38,450 bases of DNA from an uncultured Chthonomonadaceae bacterium. GTDB lineage: Bacteria; Armatimonadota; Fimbriimonadia; Fimbriimonadales; Fimbriimonadaceae. Below are positions 15,284 to 22,195 of this stretch, piece after piece. The notes below the pieces were generated by a model. That model ran no database searches. It saw nothing but the letters and a program-made list of their open reading frames with translations, and was not told the DNA's origin. Where the stretch lies: assembly GCA_946479035.1 (NCBI GenBank), contig CAMLDW010000025.1, positions 1-38,450 of the forward strand, given 5' to 3'. Every line of letters starts with the position of its first letter. Within the stretch, counting starts at the first letter, position 1. The position numbers and the translations under genes are program-made.

Positions 15284-15985
15284 TTACGGCTTTGCGCCTG
15301 GCTTGGCGGCGGGCTTGGCTTCGGCCTTTGGCTCTTCCGCCGGCTTTTCGCCTTCTGGGAGCGGCTCGGCGCCCTCCTCGAGAACGACAGGCGCGGCGGC
15401 CGTCTCTGCCGTGGGGACCTCGAGCGAGACTGTGCGGATGTGGAACGTCGTTGCGACGACGGTGTCCGCTGCGACGTGCGTCGTGACGCCGTTCGGAAGT
15501 TTCAGGTCGCCGACGACGACCTTGTCGTTGTCCTCCATCTGGCTGATGTCGACGTGGACGTGGTCGGGGATGTCGGCGGGCTTGGCGTAGATCTCCAGGT
15601 GCATGAGCGGGCTCATGAACGTGGAGCGCTTCTTGGTCACGCAGTCGGGTTCGCCGTGGAACGCGATCGGGACGGGTAGCCGGATCATCTCGTCGTCGCG
15701 GACCTCTTGCAGCGTCAGATGGATGACGTCGCGCGAGACGGGGTCGCGCTGGACCTCTTTGATGACGACCTTGATCTCCTTCGGGTCGGAATCGAGCGAG
15801 AGGCTGTAGACGGCGGCGCCTGTCGAGCCTTTGAGCGCCGTTCGCACGTGCTTCTCCTGCGCCTGTACGAGCTTGGTGCCCTGGCCTTTGATGATGAGCG
15901 CCATGGGCAGCACGCCGGAGGCGCGCAAGCGCCCGACCTTTGCGCTCGTGGCGCCCTCTCGACTCTCAACCTGCAACGTAGCCAT
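15284..15985 (-). CDS. rplY: Large ribosomal subunit protein bL25 (CTC form)
   Basis: 233 aa, the long general-stress CTC form rather than the about 94-aa E. coli type. The N-terminal 5S rRNA-binding domain (about 1-95) includes GRLRASGVLPMALII and VQRDPVSRDVIHLTLQEV. The C-terminal beta domain (about 96-190) includes PADIPDHVHVDISQME. An Ala/Pro/Glu/Lys-rich tail ends the protein. The start has GAGGA six bases upstream. A short GGGCC/GGCCC stem lies in the leader. Confidence 0.95.
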   Translation of the reverse strand: MATLQVESREGATSAKVGRLRASGVLPMALIIKGQGTKLVQAQEKHVRTALKGSTGAAVYSLSLDSDPKEIKVVIKEVQRDPVSRDVIHLTLQEVRDDEMIRLPVPIAFHGEPDCVTKKRSTFMSPLMHLEIYAKPADIPDHVHVDISQMEDNDKVVVGDLKLPNGVTTHVAADTVVATTFHIRTVSLEVPTAETAAAPVVLEEGAEPLPEGEKPAEEPKAEAKPAAKPGAKP

Positions 15986-16029
15986 TCGAAATCCTCAGCT
16001 CTGTGGGCCAAGCCGGCCCGGGAAGGCAG

Positions 16030-16035
16030 ATTATA
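16030..16035 (-). promoter_or_regulatory. -10 box of rplY
   Basis: Reading minus, a perfect TATAAT overlaps the stop codon of the upstream gene purK (GTATAA). It lies 44 bases before the rplY ATG. The -35 region is GC-rich with no good match. Confidence 0.6.
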
Positions 16036-17155
16036 CCGGGCGAGGGCCCGGTGCGCCCCAGGCCCCCAGGAAGCGCTCCCGCGCTCGGACGGCGCGCTCG
16101 CGGCAGCCGGGGCCGACCGCATTGATGTGGCCCATCTTGCGGCCGGGCCTGGGCTCAGCCTTGCCGTACCAGTGGACGAACACGCCCGGGTCGGGGTCTA
16201 TCGCAGCCCTCAGGCCGTTCCTGTAGTCGCCGGCGCCGAGGATTCCCAGGATGTTGGCCATGCAGACCTGTGCACCCATCGGCTCCGGAACCGGCAGGCC
16301 GAGGACGAGCCGCACGTGGGCCTCGAACTGGCTGATCCCGCCCCAGTCGAGCGTGTAGTGGCCCGTGTTGTGCGGGCGCGGCGCGACCTCGTTGACTTGG
16401 AACCCGCTCTCCGTCTCGAACAGCTCGACCCCGAAAAGCCCGAACCCTTCGACCGCCTCGACTGCGGCGATGGCGGCTTGGGACGCGTCGGTGCCTGCGG
16501 GGAACACGAGGTCGCAGACGTGGTCGGTCTGGACCGTTTCCATCGTCGGGAAGCAGACCGTCTGCGAACGGGAGCGGCAGACCATCACGGCAAGCTCCCG
16601 ATTGAACCGCACGAAGCTTTCAGCAAGCCATCCGCCCTGCCCCCACTGGGGCCGGAGCTGTTCGAGCTCGCTCTGCGTCCTGGCATAGCGAGTACCCTTG
16701 CCGTCGTAGCCGCCGAAGCGCGATTTGAGGACCATCGGGAAGCCGATCTGCTCGACGGCGCCCTTCCCTTCGCCCTCGATCGCGACAGCACTGGGGCTCG
16801 GAGCGCCGTGGCGCGCATACGCCTGCCGCTGTAGCAGCTTGTCCTGGACCGTCCTGAGGCACGCGGTGCTCGGGGTGAGGCAATCGGGGTCACGGCCGCT
16901 GAGCTGGATCGCTCGATCGATCGAAACAGCAGGGACGAACTCGTTCTCAAGGGCGGCGCGCTCGCACTGCCGGAAGAGCTCTGCGACCCGCTCGTGGTCT
17001 TCCAGTGACGAAACGATGTTCGGAGCGATCCGTGAGGCCGGCGTGTCCTCGCCCGGGTCGATCGAGAGGCACTCGAGGCCCATGCGCTGCGCGGCCTGGA
17101 TCGACATGCGCGCAAGCTGGCCCCCGCCGAGGAAGCCGAGGTCGAAGCTCCTCAT
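16031..17155 (-). CDS. purK: 5-(carboxyamino)imidazole ribonucleotide synthase
   Basis: 374 aa. An ATP-grasp enzyme making N5-CAIR from AIR and bicarbonate in purine synthesis. It shows GFLGGGQLARMSIQAAQRMG (nucleotide-like N-terminal fold), TVQDKLLQRQ, FPMVLKSRFGGYDGKGT, the ATP-grasp glutamate region GFGLFGVELF, VNEVAPRPHNTGHYT and the C-terminal GHINAVG. The start ATG overlaps the preceding gene's stop (ATGA). PurE is not in the window. Confidence 0.94.
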   Translation of the reverse strand: MRSFDLGFLGGGQLARMSIQAAQRMGLECLSIDPGEDTPASRIAPNIVSSLEDHERVAELFRQCERAALENEFVPAVSIDRAIQLSGRDPDCLTPSTACLRTVQDKLLQRQAYARHGAPSPSAVAIEGEGKGAVEQIGFPMVLKSRFGGYDGKGTRYARTQSELEQLRPQWGQGGWLAESFVRFNRELAVMVCRSRSQTVCFPTMETVQTDHVCDLVFPAGTDASQAAIAAVEAVEGFGLFGVELFETESGFQVNEVAPRPHNTGHYTLDWGGISQFEAHVRLVLGLPVPEPMGAQVCMANILGILGAGDYRNGLRAAIDPDPGVFVHWYGKAEPRPGRKMGHINAVGPGCRERAVRARERFLGAWGAPGPRPV

Positions 17156-18015
17156 CGCGTCGCGATCACCTGCTCCGGCTCGACCGGGAGGCGCGTGGCG
17201 TGCTCCATGTCGACGTCGCGCACGACGCCGATCAGCTCTGGCCCGACGATCCGCACCCCTTGCGCGAGGCACTGTTCCGAGACCCACTCCAGTACATAGT
17301 CGATCGGCGTGAGGTCCGGGAGGGTGAGGTTGACGCTGAGCTGGCTCTGCTCGCGCGAAGGGAGCGGCAGTCCGAGCGCGCGCGCGCCGAGGAAGCGCGG
17401 ATCGCCCTCCGTGCGCTTTTCCCTGATCTGTCTTGCCAGGCGCTTGGCGAAGGAAGGGTCGGGCTCGTCGAGGTCGATGTTCATCGCGACGAGGAAGTCG
17501 CGCCAGCCAAGGACCGTCGCGCCGAGCTGCGGGTGGCCCTCGTCGGGGCCGAAGTCGGGCTGGAGCTTGCGGCCTTGCAGCCCGCCGAAGCCGCCTTTTC
17601 GCAGGGTCGGCAAGTCGGCCTCGTGCCGCCCCTTTTCCGACTTTTCGTACAAGAAGACCGGCACGTCGAAGCGCCCTGCGATCTCCTCGGCGACGATGTC
17701 GACCCACTCGCGCATGTCCTCCGCGTTGCAGCCCCAGGGCGTGACGAACGGACAGACGTCGAGCGCGCCGATGCGCGGGTGGACGCCGACGTGCCTGTTG
17801 AGGTCGATGCGCGGAAAACCGAGCACGCAGAGATCGATCAGCGCGTCGCGCACGGTCGAGCTGTCGCCCGAAAAGCCGCTGACGGAGCGGTTGTGGTCGA
17901 CGTCGGACTTGAGATAGTGGATCTGCAAGTCGTGCAGCTCGAGCACGTCGCGGAACTGCCGTAGGAGCGCGGAGTCGCGCCCGAACGACCAGTTGGGGAC
18001 CGTCAGGACGCGCAA
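17152..18015 (-). CDS. Glutamate formimidoyltransferase-like protein (FtcD N-terminal family)
   Basis: 287 aa, the size of the two-domain formiminotransferase without cyclodeaminase. It shows VPNWSFGRD (family usually NFSEGRD), DVDHNRSVSGFSGD, HVGVHPRIGALDVCPF with the catalytic-base histidine region, PVFLYEKSEKGR, FLVAMNIDLDEPD and LSVNLTLPDLTP. The family moves a formimino group from formiminoglutamate to tetrahydrofolate, normally in histidine breakdown. No hut gene is nearby, and coupling to purK suggests a folate one-carbon or purine role, an inference. The NWSFGRD change removes a usual glutamate. The start is TTG. Confidence 0.83.
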   Translation of the reverse strand: MRVLTVPNWSFGRDSALLRQFRDVLELHDLQIHYLKSDVDHNRSVSGFSGDSSTVRDALIDLCVLGFPRIDLNRHVGVHPRIGALDVCPFVTPWGCNAEDMREWVDIVAEEIAGRFDVPVFLYEKSEKGRHEADLPTLRKGGFGGLQGRKLQPDFGPDEGHPQLGATVLGWRDFLVAMNIDLDEPDPSFAKRLARQIREKRTEGDPRFLGARALGLPLPSREQSQLSVNLTLPDLTPIDYVLEWVSEQCLAQGVRIVGPELIGVVRDVDMEHATRLPVEPEQVIATR

Positions 18016-18018
18016 GGG

Positions 18019-18783
18019 TTACATCCCGACCGTGTTGTAGCCGCTGTCGACATAAATGACCTGACCGGTGACGCCCTTGCTAAGTTCCGACATTAGGTAG
18101 ACCGCCGTGCCCGCGACCTCTTCCTGGCCGTACGGCCTCTTGAGCGGTGCGCGGTCCTGCACGTAGTCGATCATGCCGAGCAGCCCCTTGACGCCGCGTG
18201 CGGCGACGGTGTTGATCGGGCCGGGGCTGATCGTGTTGACGCGGATGCCTTTGGTGCCGAGGTCCTGCGCCAAGTAGCGCACGGACGACTCGAGGGCGGC
18301 TTTTGCTACGCCCATCACGTTGTAGTTGCCGACGGAGCGCACCGCGCCGAGGTAGGACATGCACATCACGCTGGCGTCCTCGTTGAAGAGCGGTTCGAGC
18401 GCGCGGCAGAGCGCGACGAGAGAATAGCAGGAGACGTCGAGCGCGAGCGCGAAGCCCTCGCGCGAGGTCTCGATGAAGCGTCCTTCGAGGTCCTCTTTCT
18501 TGGCGAACGCGGCGGAGTGGACGAGGAAGTCGATCTTGCCGTAGCGCTTGCCGACCTCGCTCGCGAGCCGTGCTAACTGTGCGTCGTCGGAGAAGTCGAC
18601 GACGATCGAGGACATCCGCTCGTGCGCATTGACCAGCTCATCGACGCGCTCGAGCATGCGCTCGTTCTGCGCGCCGACGGTGACGTGCGCGCCGTTTCGC
18701 GCGGCGGCCTCGGCGCAGGCCCAGCCGATGCTGTTCTTGTTGGTGACGCTGAGGACGAGCCCCTTCTTGCCGTCCAGAAGCAT
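18019..18783 (-). CDS. fabI: Enoyl-[acyl-carrier-protein] reductase FabI
   Basis: 254 aa. It catalyses the last reduction of fatty-acid elongation with NAD(P)H. An SDR fold with the FabI-type start GKKGLVLSVTNKNSIGWACA, SYLGAVRSVGNYNVMGVAKAAL carrying Y144, Y154 and K161 (matching Y146/Y156/K163 of E. coli), and SPGPINTVAARG. No Shine-Dalgarno sequence is visible before the ATG. An intrinsic-terminator hairpin ends only 16 bases upstream, so the gene may be controlled by attenuation. The FtcD-like gene starts three bases after its stop. Confidence 0.94.
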   Translation of the reverse strand: MLLDGKKGLVLSVTNKNSIGWACAEAAARNGAHVTVGAQNERMLERVDELVNAHERMSSIVVDFSDDAQLARLASEVGKRYGKIDFLVHSAAFAKKEDLEGRFIETSREGFALALDVSCYSLVALCRALEPLFNEDASVMCMSYLGAVRSVGNYNVMGVAKAALESSVRYLAQDLGTKGIRVNTISPGPINTVAARGVKGLLGMIDYVQDRAPLKRPYGQEEVAGTAVYLMSELSKGVTGQVIYVDSGYNTVGM

Positions 18784-18798
18784 GGGGGCATTATGGCG

Positions 18799-18943
18799 AA
18801 AAAAAGGCGCCCCTTCGAGGGACGCCCAATACCCGTTGTCGGCCCTAGCCGACTTGCTTTCTTGCGGTTGCGATTGTCCTTGGCTTAATCTTTTCCCTTT
18901 GTGGCACGCCTCTAGCGGGCGCGTTCGAACTAAGTAAAAGATC
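18799..18943 (-). ncRNA. Structured leader or small RNA ending in an intrinsic terminator before fabI
   Basis: In minus-strand order: stem P1 pairs GATCTTTT (18936-18943) with AAAAGATT (18887-18894) and encloses hairpin P2, CGCGCC (18918-18923) with GGCGTG (18905-18910). Hairpin P3 is GTCGGC-TAGG-GCCGAC (18838-18853). Then comes a terminator stem GGCGTCCC/GGGGCGCC (18806-18826) followed by seven Ts (18799-18805). No minus-strand gene lies upstream, so the terminator either attenuates fabI or ends a separate small RNA. The 5' end is unknown; a TATAGT at 19019-19024 is one possible -10. I do not recognize a known family. Confidence 0.55.
18806..18826 (-). terminator. Intrinsic terminator just upstream of fabI
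   Basis: An 8-bp stem with one G-T pair and a TCGAA loop, followed on the minus strand by TTTTTTT (18799-18805). It points into the fabI start codon at 18783. Confidence 0.8.
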
Positions 18944-19004
18944 GGGGGGAAAAGCCCTGGGCATTAGGGGAAAATGGGCCCGTTTATGTACCGGCACGGC
19001 CAAG

Positions 19005-19033
19005 CTGGCACGTCTCTTACTATAGGTTATAAT
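19005..19033 (+). promoter_or_regulatory. Promoter of tRNA-Ser
   Basis: CTGGCA (19005-19010), 17 bases, then TATAAT (19028-19033), ending nine bases before the tRNA 5' end. A good sigma-70-type match. Confidence 0.7.
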
Positions 19034-19042
19034 GAACCCACT

Positions 19043-19136
19043 GGACAGATGGCTGAGTGGTCGAAAGCGCCCGCCTGCTAAGTGGGTAGGAGGGGATTAC
19101 CCCTCCTCCAGGGTTCGAATCCCTGTCTGTCCGCCA
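19043..19136 (+). tRNA. tRNA-Ser (anticodon GCT)
   Basis: 94 bases with encoded CCA (19134-19136). The acceptor stem GGACAGA pairs with TCTGTCC (19126-19132). The D-arm is TGGCTGAGTGGTCGAAAGC, the anticodon loop CTGCTAA, and a long variable arm GGAGGGG/CCCCTCC marks a class II tRNA. The T-loop is GTTCGAATC. Confidence 0.97.
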
Positions 19137-19169
19137 CTTTAGGTTTTGTATACTGGAGGTTAGACCGTT

Positions 19170-20225
19170 ATGGGACGATCGTTCGGACTGAGTCTTTTGC
19201 TGGCCTGTGCGCCAGCGCTGGTTGCTGCGTCCCCTGCGGACGACTTTGCGGCCGTACGCAAGCAATACGGGATCACCACTATCGCGACCCCGCAGTTGCT
19301 CAGGTCGGTGACGGGCGAGGGGTACTTTGAGTTGCAAGGCCGGGTGACGGGCAGCGTGGGGTCCGCCGACGGCTCCGTGACGCTCCTTGTGCGCTTCGGC
19401 GACGTAGCGCAAGTCGTTTCGGCGAAGAAGGAGCCGGAGTGGTTCTCCGGCGGCACCGCCGACTGCCGAATGATCGTGCACGCGGTGAAGAACGACCTGG
19501 CGATGTTCCCGAATCTAGAGCTCGTCGCCTCGCTGCCAGAGATGGACGCCGCAGACCTCGACGTGCGGACGGCGGCCGACTCAGCCAGGAAGGAAGAGGC
19601 AGACCGCCTGAAGGCCGAGACCAAGAACTCACAAAGCGCTATCAAGGGCGAGATCGAGATCGACTCGTCGTTCTTCAACAAGACCGCTCCGCCGAACGCG
19701 CTGAACGGGCTGATCGGCGCGCCCATCAACGACGCGACGGGCAAGCTGCTCGCGCTGGTGCCGGACTACACGGCGGTCGTCTTGAACAGCAACCCGAGCC
19801 TGCAAGCCTCGCAGGCGCAGTTCATCGCCGAGTGCGTGCTGGCGTATTCCACGCAGTACGGCGTGGACGCGCGGCTCGTGCTGGCGCTGATCGACGCCGA
19901 GAGCGGCTTCGACCCGATGAGCACGAGCAGCAAGGGCGCGCAAGGGCTCGGGCAACTGATGCCCGACACATCGCAGTCGCTCGGCATCCGCAACCCGTAC
20001 GACATCGAGCAGAACATCTATGGCACGGTGCGGTGGCTGCGCGGGAGCCTCGACCGGCAATCCAAGCTTTCCAAAGGCACGTACGACCAACTGATCCGCG
20101 CGCTAGCGGCGTACAACGCTGGCAGCGGCGCGGTGGACAAGTACAACGGCGTGCCGCCCTACGCCGAGACGCAGGCTTACGTAAGGCGCGTCGTCAAGAA
20201 GTACCTCAAGCTCTCCGGCCAGTAG
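19170..20225 (+). CDS. Secreted lytic transglycosylase (SLT domain)
   Basis: 351 aa. A signal peptide (about 1-21, ending VAAS) precedes an N-terminal domain of unknown type (about 25-205). A C-terminal Slt70/MltC-like lysozyme domain (about 220-351) has ALIDAESGFDPMSTSSKGAQGLGQLMP with catalytic E244, IYGTVRWLR, AAYNAGSGAVDKYNG and PYAETQAYVRRV. It cleaves peptidoglycan glycan strands in the envelope. The ATG has GGAGG ten bases upstream. A TATACT at 19149-19154 may be its -10, although it abuts the ribosome site and read-through from the tRNA is possible. csaA follows six bases downstream. Confidence 0.88.
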   Translation: MGRSFGLSLLLACAPALVAASPADDFAAVRKQYGITTIATPQLLRSVTGEGYFELQGRVTGSVGSADGSVTLLVRFGDVAQVVSAKKEPEWFSGGTADCRMIVHAVKNDLAMFPNLELVASLPEMDAADLDVRTAADSARKEEADRLKAETKNSQSAIKGEIEIDSSFFNKTAPPNALNGLIGAPINDATGKLLALVPDYTAVVLNSNPSLQASQAQFIAECVLAYSTQYGVDARLVLALIDAESGFDPMSTSSKGAQGLGQLMPDTSQSLGIRNPYDIEQNIYGTVRWLRGSLDRQSKLSKGTYDQLIRALAAYNAGSGAVDKYNGVPPYAETQAYVRRVVKKYLKLSGQ

Positions 20226-20231
20226 GTCGCG

Positions 20232-20567
20232 ATGGGCGAGGTCTCCTGGGTCGATTTCGAGGAGATCGAGCTCCGTGTCGGCACCGTCGTGCGATGCGAG
20301 GAGTTCCCCGAGGCGCGCAAGCCCGCCTACAAGATGTGGGTGGACTTCGGCGAGGCTGGCGTGCGGCAATCGAGCGCGCAACTGACGGTCCATTACTCCG
20401 CGCAAGAGCTCGTCGGGCGCCAGGTCTTGGGAGTGCTGAACTTTCCGCCCAAGATGATCGGCCCATTCCGCAGCGAGTGCCTGGTCACGGGGTTCGCAGA
20501 CGACGACGGCGCGGTCGTGCTCTGCCAGCCGGAGCGCGCGGTGCCGAACGGCTCGCGGCTGTTTTGA
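20232..20567 (+). CDS. csaA: CsaA-type tRNA-binding domain protein
   Basis: 111 aa, the normal size of CsaA, an OB-fold protein related to the tRNA-binding domain of Trbp111 and reported to have export-chaperone activity. Visible: ELRVGTVVRCEEFPEARKPA, MWVDFGEAGVRQSSAQLT, LVGRQVLGVLNFPPKMIGPF and a VPNGSRLF ending. It starts six bases after the transglycosylase stop, so the two are probably one transcript. Its true cellular role is uncertain. Confidence 0.9.
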   Translation: MGEVSWVDFEEIELRVGTVVRCEEFPEARKPAYKMWVDFGEAGVRQSSAQLTVHYSAQELVGRQVLGVLNFPPKMIGPFRSECLVTGFADDDGAVVLCQPERAVPNGSRLF

Positions 20568-20700
20568 GCGTCGCCGCGATGGACGTCAGGCATTCGCCTG
20601 GTTGTCGCCAAAGATGGCCGAGTGCGGACCGCCGTTTGGATCGAAACTGCGGCGGCGCGGCGGCCTTAGGGCGAGCTTGAGTGTAGACTTGCCGCCGGCT

Positions 20701-21339
20701 ATGCCTTTTGCAACACTTGCCATGCTTCTGGCCGCACAGGGCGCACGCACGGTGCACCTCGACGCGACGCTGGCTGGGAAGCCCTACGGCAAGGTCACGT
20801 ATGTGCGCGGGCAGGTCGCTGGAAGAGGAGTGGAGCGCACCGTGACGCTCGACGTCAACGACGACACCGGCAAGTACCAGATTTCGGAAAAGCGGACCTA
20901 TTCGAGCACCGGTGCGCCCGTCTCGGTCTTGCGGACACTCACCGAAGGCGACCAGAAGATCACCGTCACGCTCGTCTACAACGGGCTTGAGGCGCGCGTC
21001 ACCTACGACCACGCCGGTTCGCAAGAGACAGAGACGTTCAAGCTCGAGAAGGAGAACGCGACGACGACCGACCCGAGCCAGCTCTGGTTCTTCGGTTCCG
21101 CGCCCGCCGTGGGGACGAAGTGCGCTTTTTGGGAGTACTCGCTCGACGCGAACGCGTGGGTGGAGCGCACGGTCTCTTACCCGGGCATGGCGGAGCTAAA
21201 GCTCGGCGACAAGACGATCAAGGCGCACCGCATTGCCGTCGGCAAGGACACGAACTTCTACGTGGACGAGTGGGGGATGCCGTACAAGTCGTCGCAGGAC
21301 ACCGCGGCAGGCAACTTGACTCTCGTGAGGACTTCTTGA
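20701..21339 (+). CDS. Secreted protein of unknown function, paralogue of the protein at 36239-36874
   Basis: 212 aa from the ATG at 20701, with a short hydrophobic start (FATLAMLLAAQG). It shares a common layout with the protein at 36239-36874: a (T/V)YxxxGxP element, a G(D/K)xxK(I/V) strand pair, a mid-protein FWF/WFF region, a WxER(T/V) strand, (D/G)KT(I/V)KA(H/N) and a late VD(E/D)xGxP. A beta-rich fold is likely. No known domain is recognized. It overlaps dapB by four bases (TTGA). A TAGACT 11 bases upstream may be a -10 box. Confidence 0.7.
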   Translation: MPFATLAMLLAAQGARTVHLDATLAGKPYGKVTYVRGQVAGRGVERTVTLDVNDDTGKYQISEKRTYSSTGAPVSVLRTLTEGDQKITVTLVYNGLEARVTYDHAGSQETETFKLEKENATTTDPSQLWFFGSAPAVGTKCAFWEYSLDANAWVERTVSYPGMAELKLGDKTIKAHRIAVGKDTNFYVDEWGMPYKSSQDTAAGNLTLVRTS

Positions 21340-22118
21340 TCCGTGTGTGCGTGGTGGGCGCGGCGGGGCGGATGGGCTCCGAGACGGTGAGGGCGCTTTC
21401 CTCATGTTCGGACGTCTCTGTGGTGGCGGCGGTGGACCAGGCGGCGGAAGGTCGTCCGCTTTCTGAGTTGGCCGATATCGCGTCCTCAGTCGTCGTTTCC
21501 GGCGCGCTTGCTTCCCTCAAAGGGTGCGACGTGATGGTGGAGTTCACGCACGCGGAGAGCGCGACCGAGCACGCGGTCCTTGCGGCTTCGCAGGGGGTTT
21601 CGCCGGTGATCGGCGCGAGCGGGCTCACTGCCGCGCAGCAGTCTCGGGTGGCAGAGGCGTGCCGCGCGGCGAAGGTGGGCGGGATCCTTGTGCCGAACTT
21701 CGCGATCGGCGCGGTGCTGATGATGCGCTTCGCCGCCGAGGCCGCGAAGTGGCTGCCGAACGCGGAGGTGATCGAGATGCACCACGACAAGAAGGTGGAC
21801 GCGCCGAGCGGCACTGGGATCAGGACGGCGGAACTGATATCGGCTGCGCGAAAGGCCCAGCGCAACGCGGACCCGACCAAGCAGGTGAAGCACGCCGGTG
21901 CGCGCGGGGCTCTGGTCGAGGACGTGAGCGTGCACAGCGTGCGGCTGCCGGGGCTGGTCGCGCACCAGACGGTGATGTTCGGCGGCGAGGGCGAAGTGCT
22001 GACGATCCGCCACGACTCGATGAACAGGCTCTCCTTCATGGAGGGGGTCAAGCTCGCCGTGCGCAAGGTTCGCGGGCTGGACGGCTTCGTCGTCGGGCTC
22101 GACGCGCTGATGTCCTGA
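21336..22118 (+). CDS. dapB: 4-hydroxy-tetrahydrodipicolinate reductase
   Basis: 260 aa from TTG at 21336, overlapping the previous stop by four bases. The enzyme makes tetrahydrodipicolinate for lysine and diaminopimelate synthesis. Visible: nucleotide-binding VVGAAGRMGSETVRAL, VEFTHAESATEH, VPNFAIGAVLMMRFA, the substrate signature EMHHDKKVDAPSGTG, HSVRLPGLVAHQTVMFG and the C-terminal LDALMS. An upstream open frame inside the preceding gene is a shadow. No other dap gene is in view. Confidence 0.93.
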   Translation: MIRVCVVGAAGRMGSETVRALSSCSDVSVVAAVDQAAEGRPLSELADIASSVVVSGALASLKGCDVMVEFTHAESATEHAVLAASQGVSPVIGASGLTAAQQSRVAEACRAAKVGGILVPNFAIGAVLMMRFAAEAAKWLPNAEVIEMHHDKKVDAPSGTGIRTAELISAARKAQRNADPTKQVKHAGARGALVEDVSVHSVRLPGLVAHQTVMFGGEGEVLTIRHDSMNRLSFMEGVKLAVRKVRGLDGFVVGLDALMS

Positions 22119-22195
22119 TGCCTGGAGCGCGGCCCCGCCGTCGAGCGCCGGAATCCCGCAACACTTCGCCGGCTCCAACGTTAAACTAGCGGAAG

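Noticed and set aside
18799..18943. 6S RNA or SRP RNA
   Set aside because: No long bulged hairpin as in 6S, and no SRP-type GGAA tetraloop helix; left as an unassigned structured RNA.
20588..20601. Short CAGGC/GCCTG hairpin as a terminator after csaA
   Set aside because: A five-base stem with no T-run is too weak to call.
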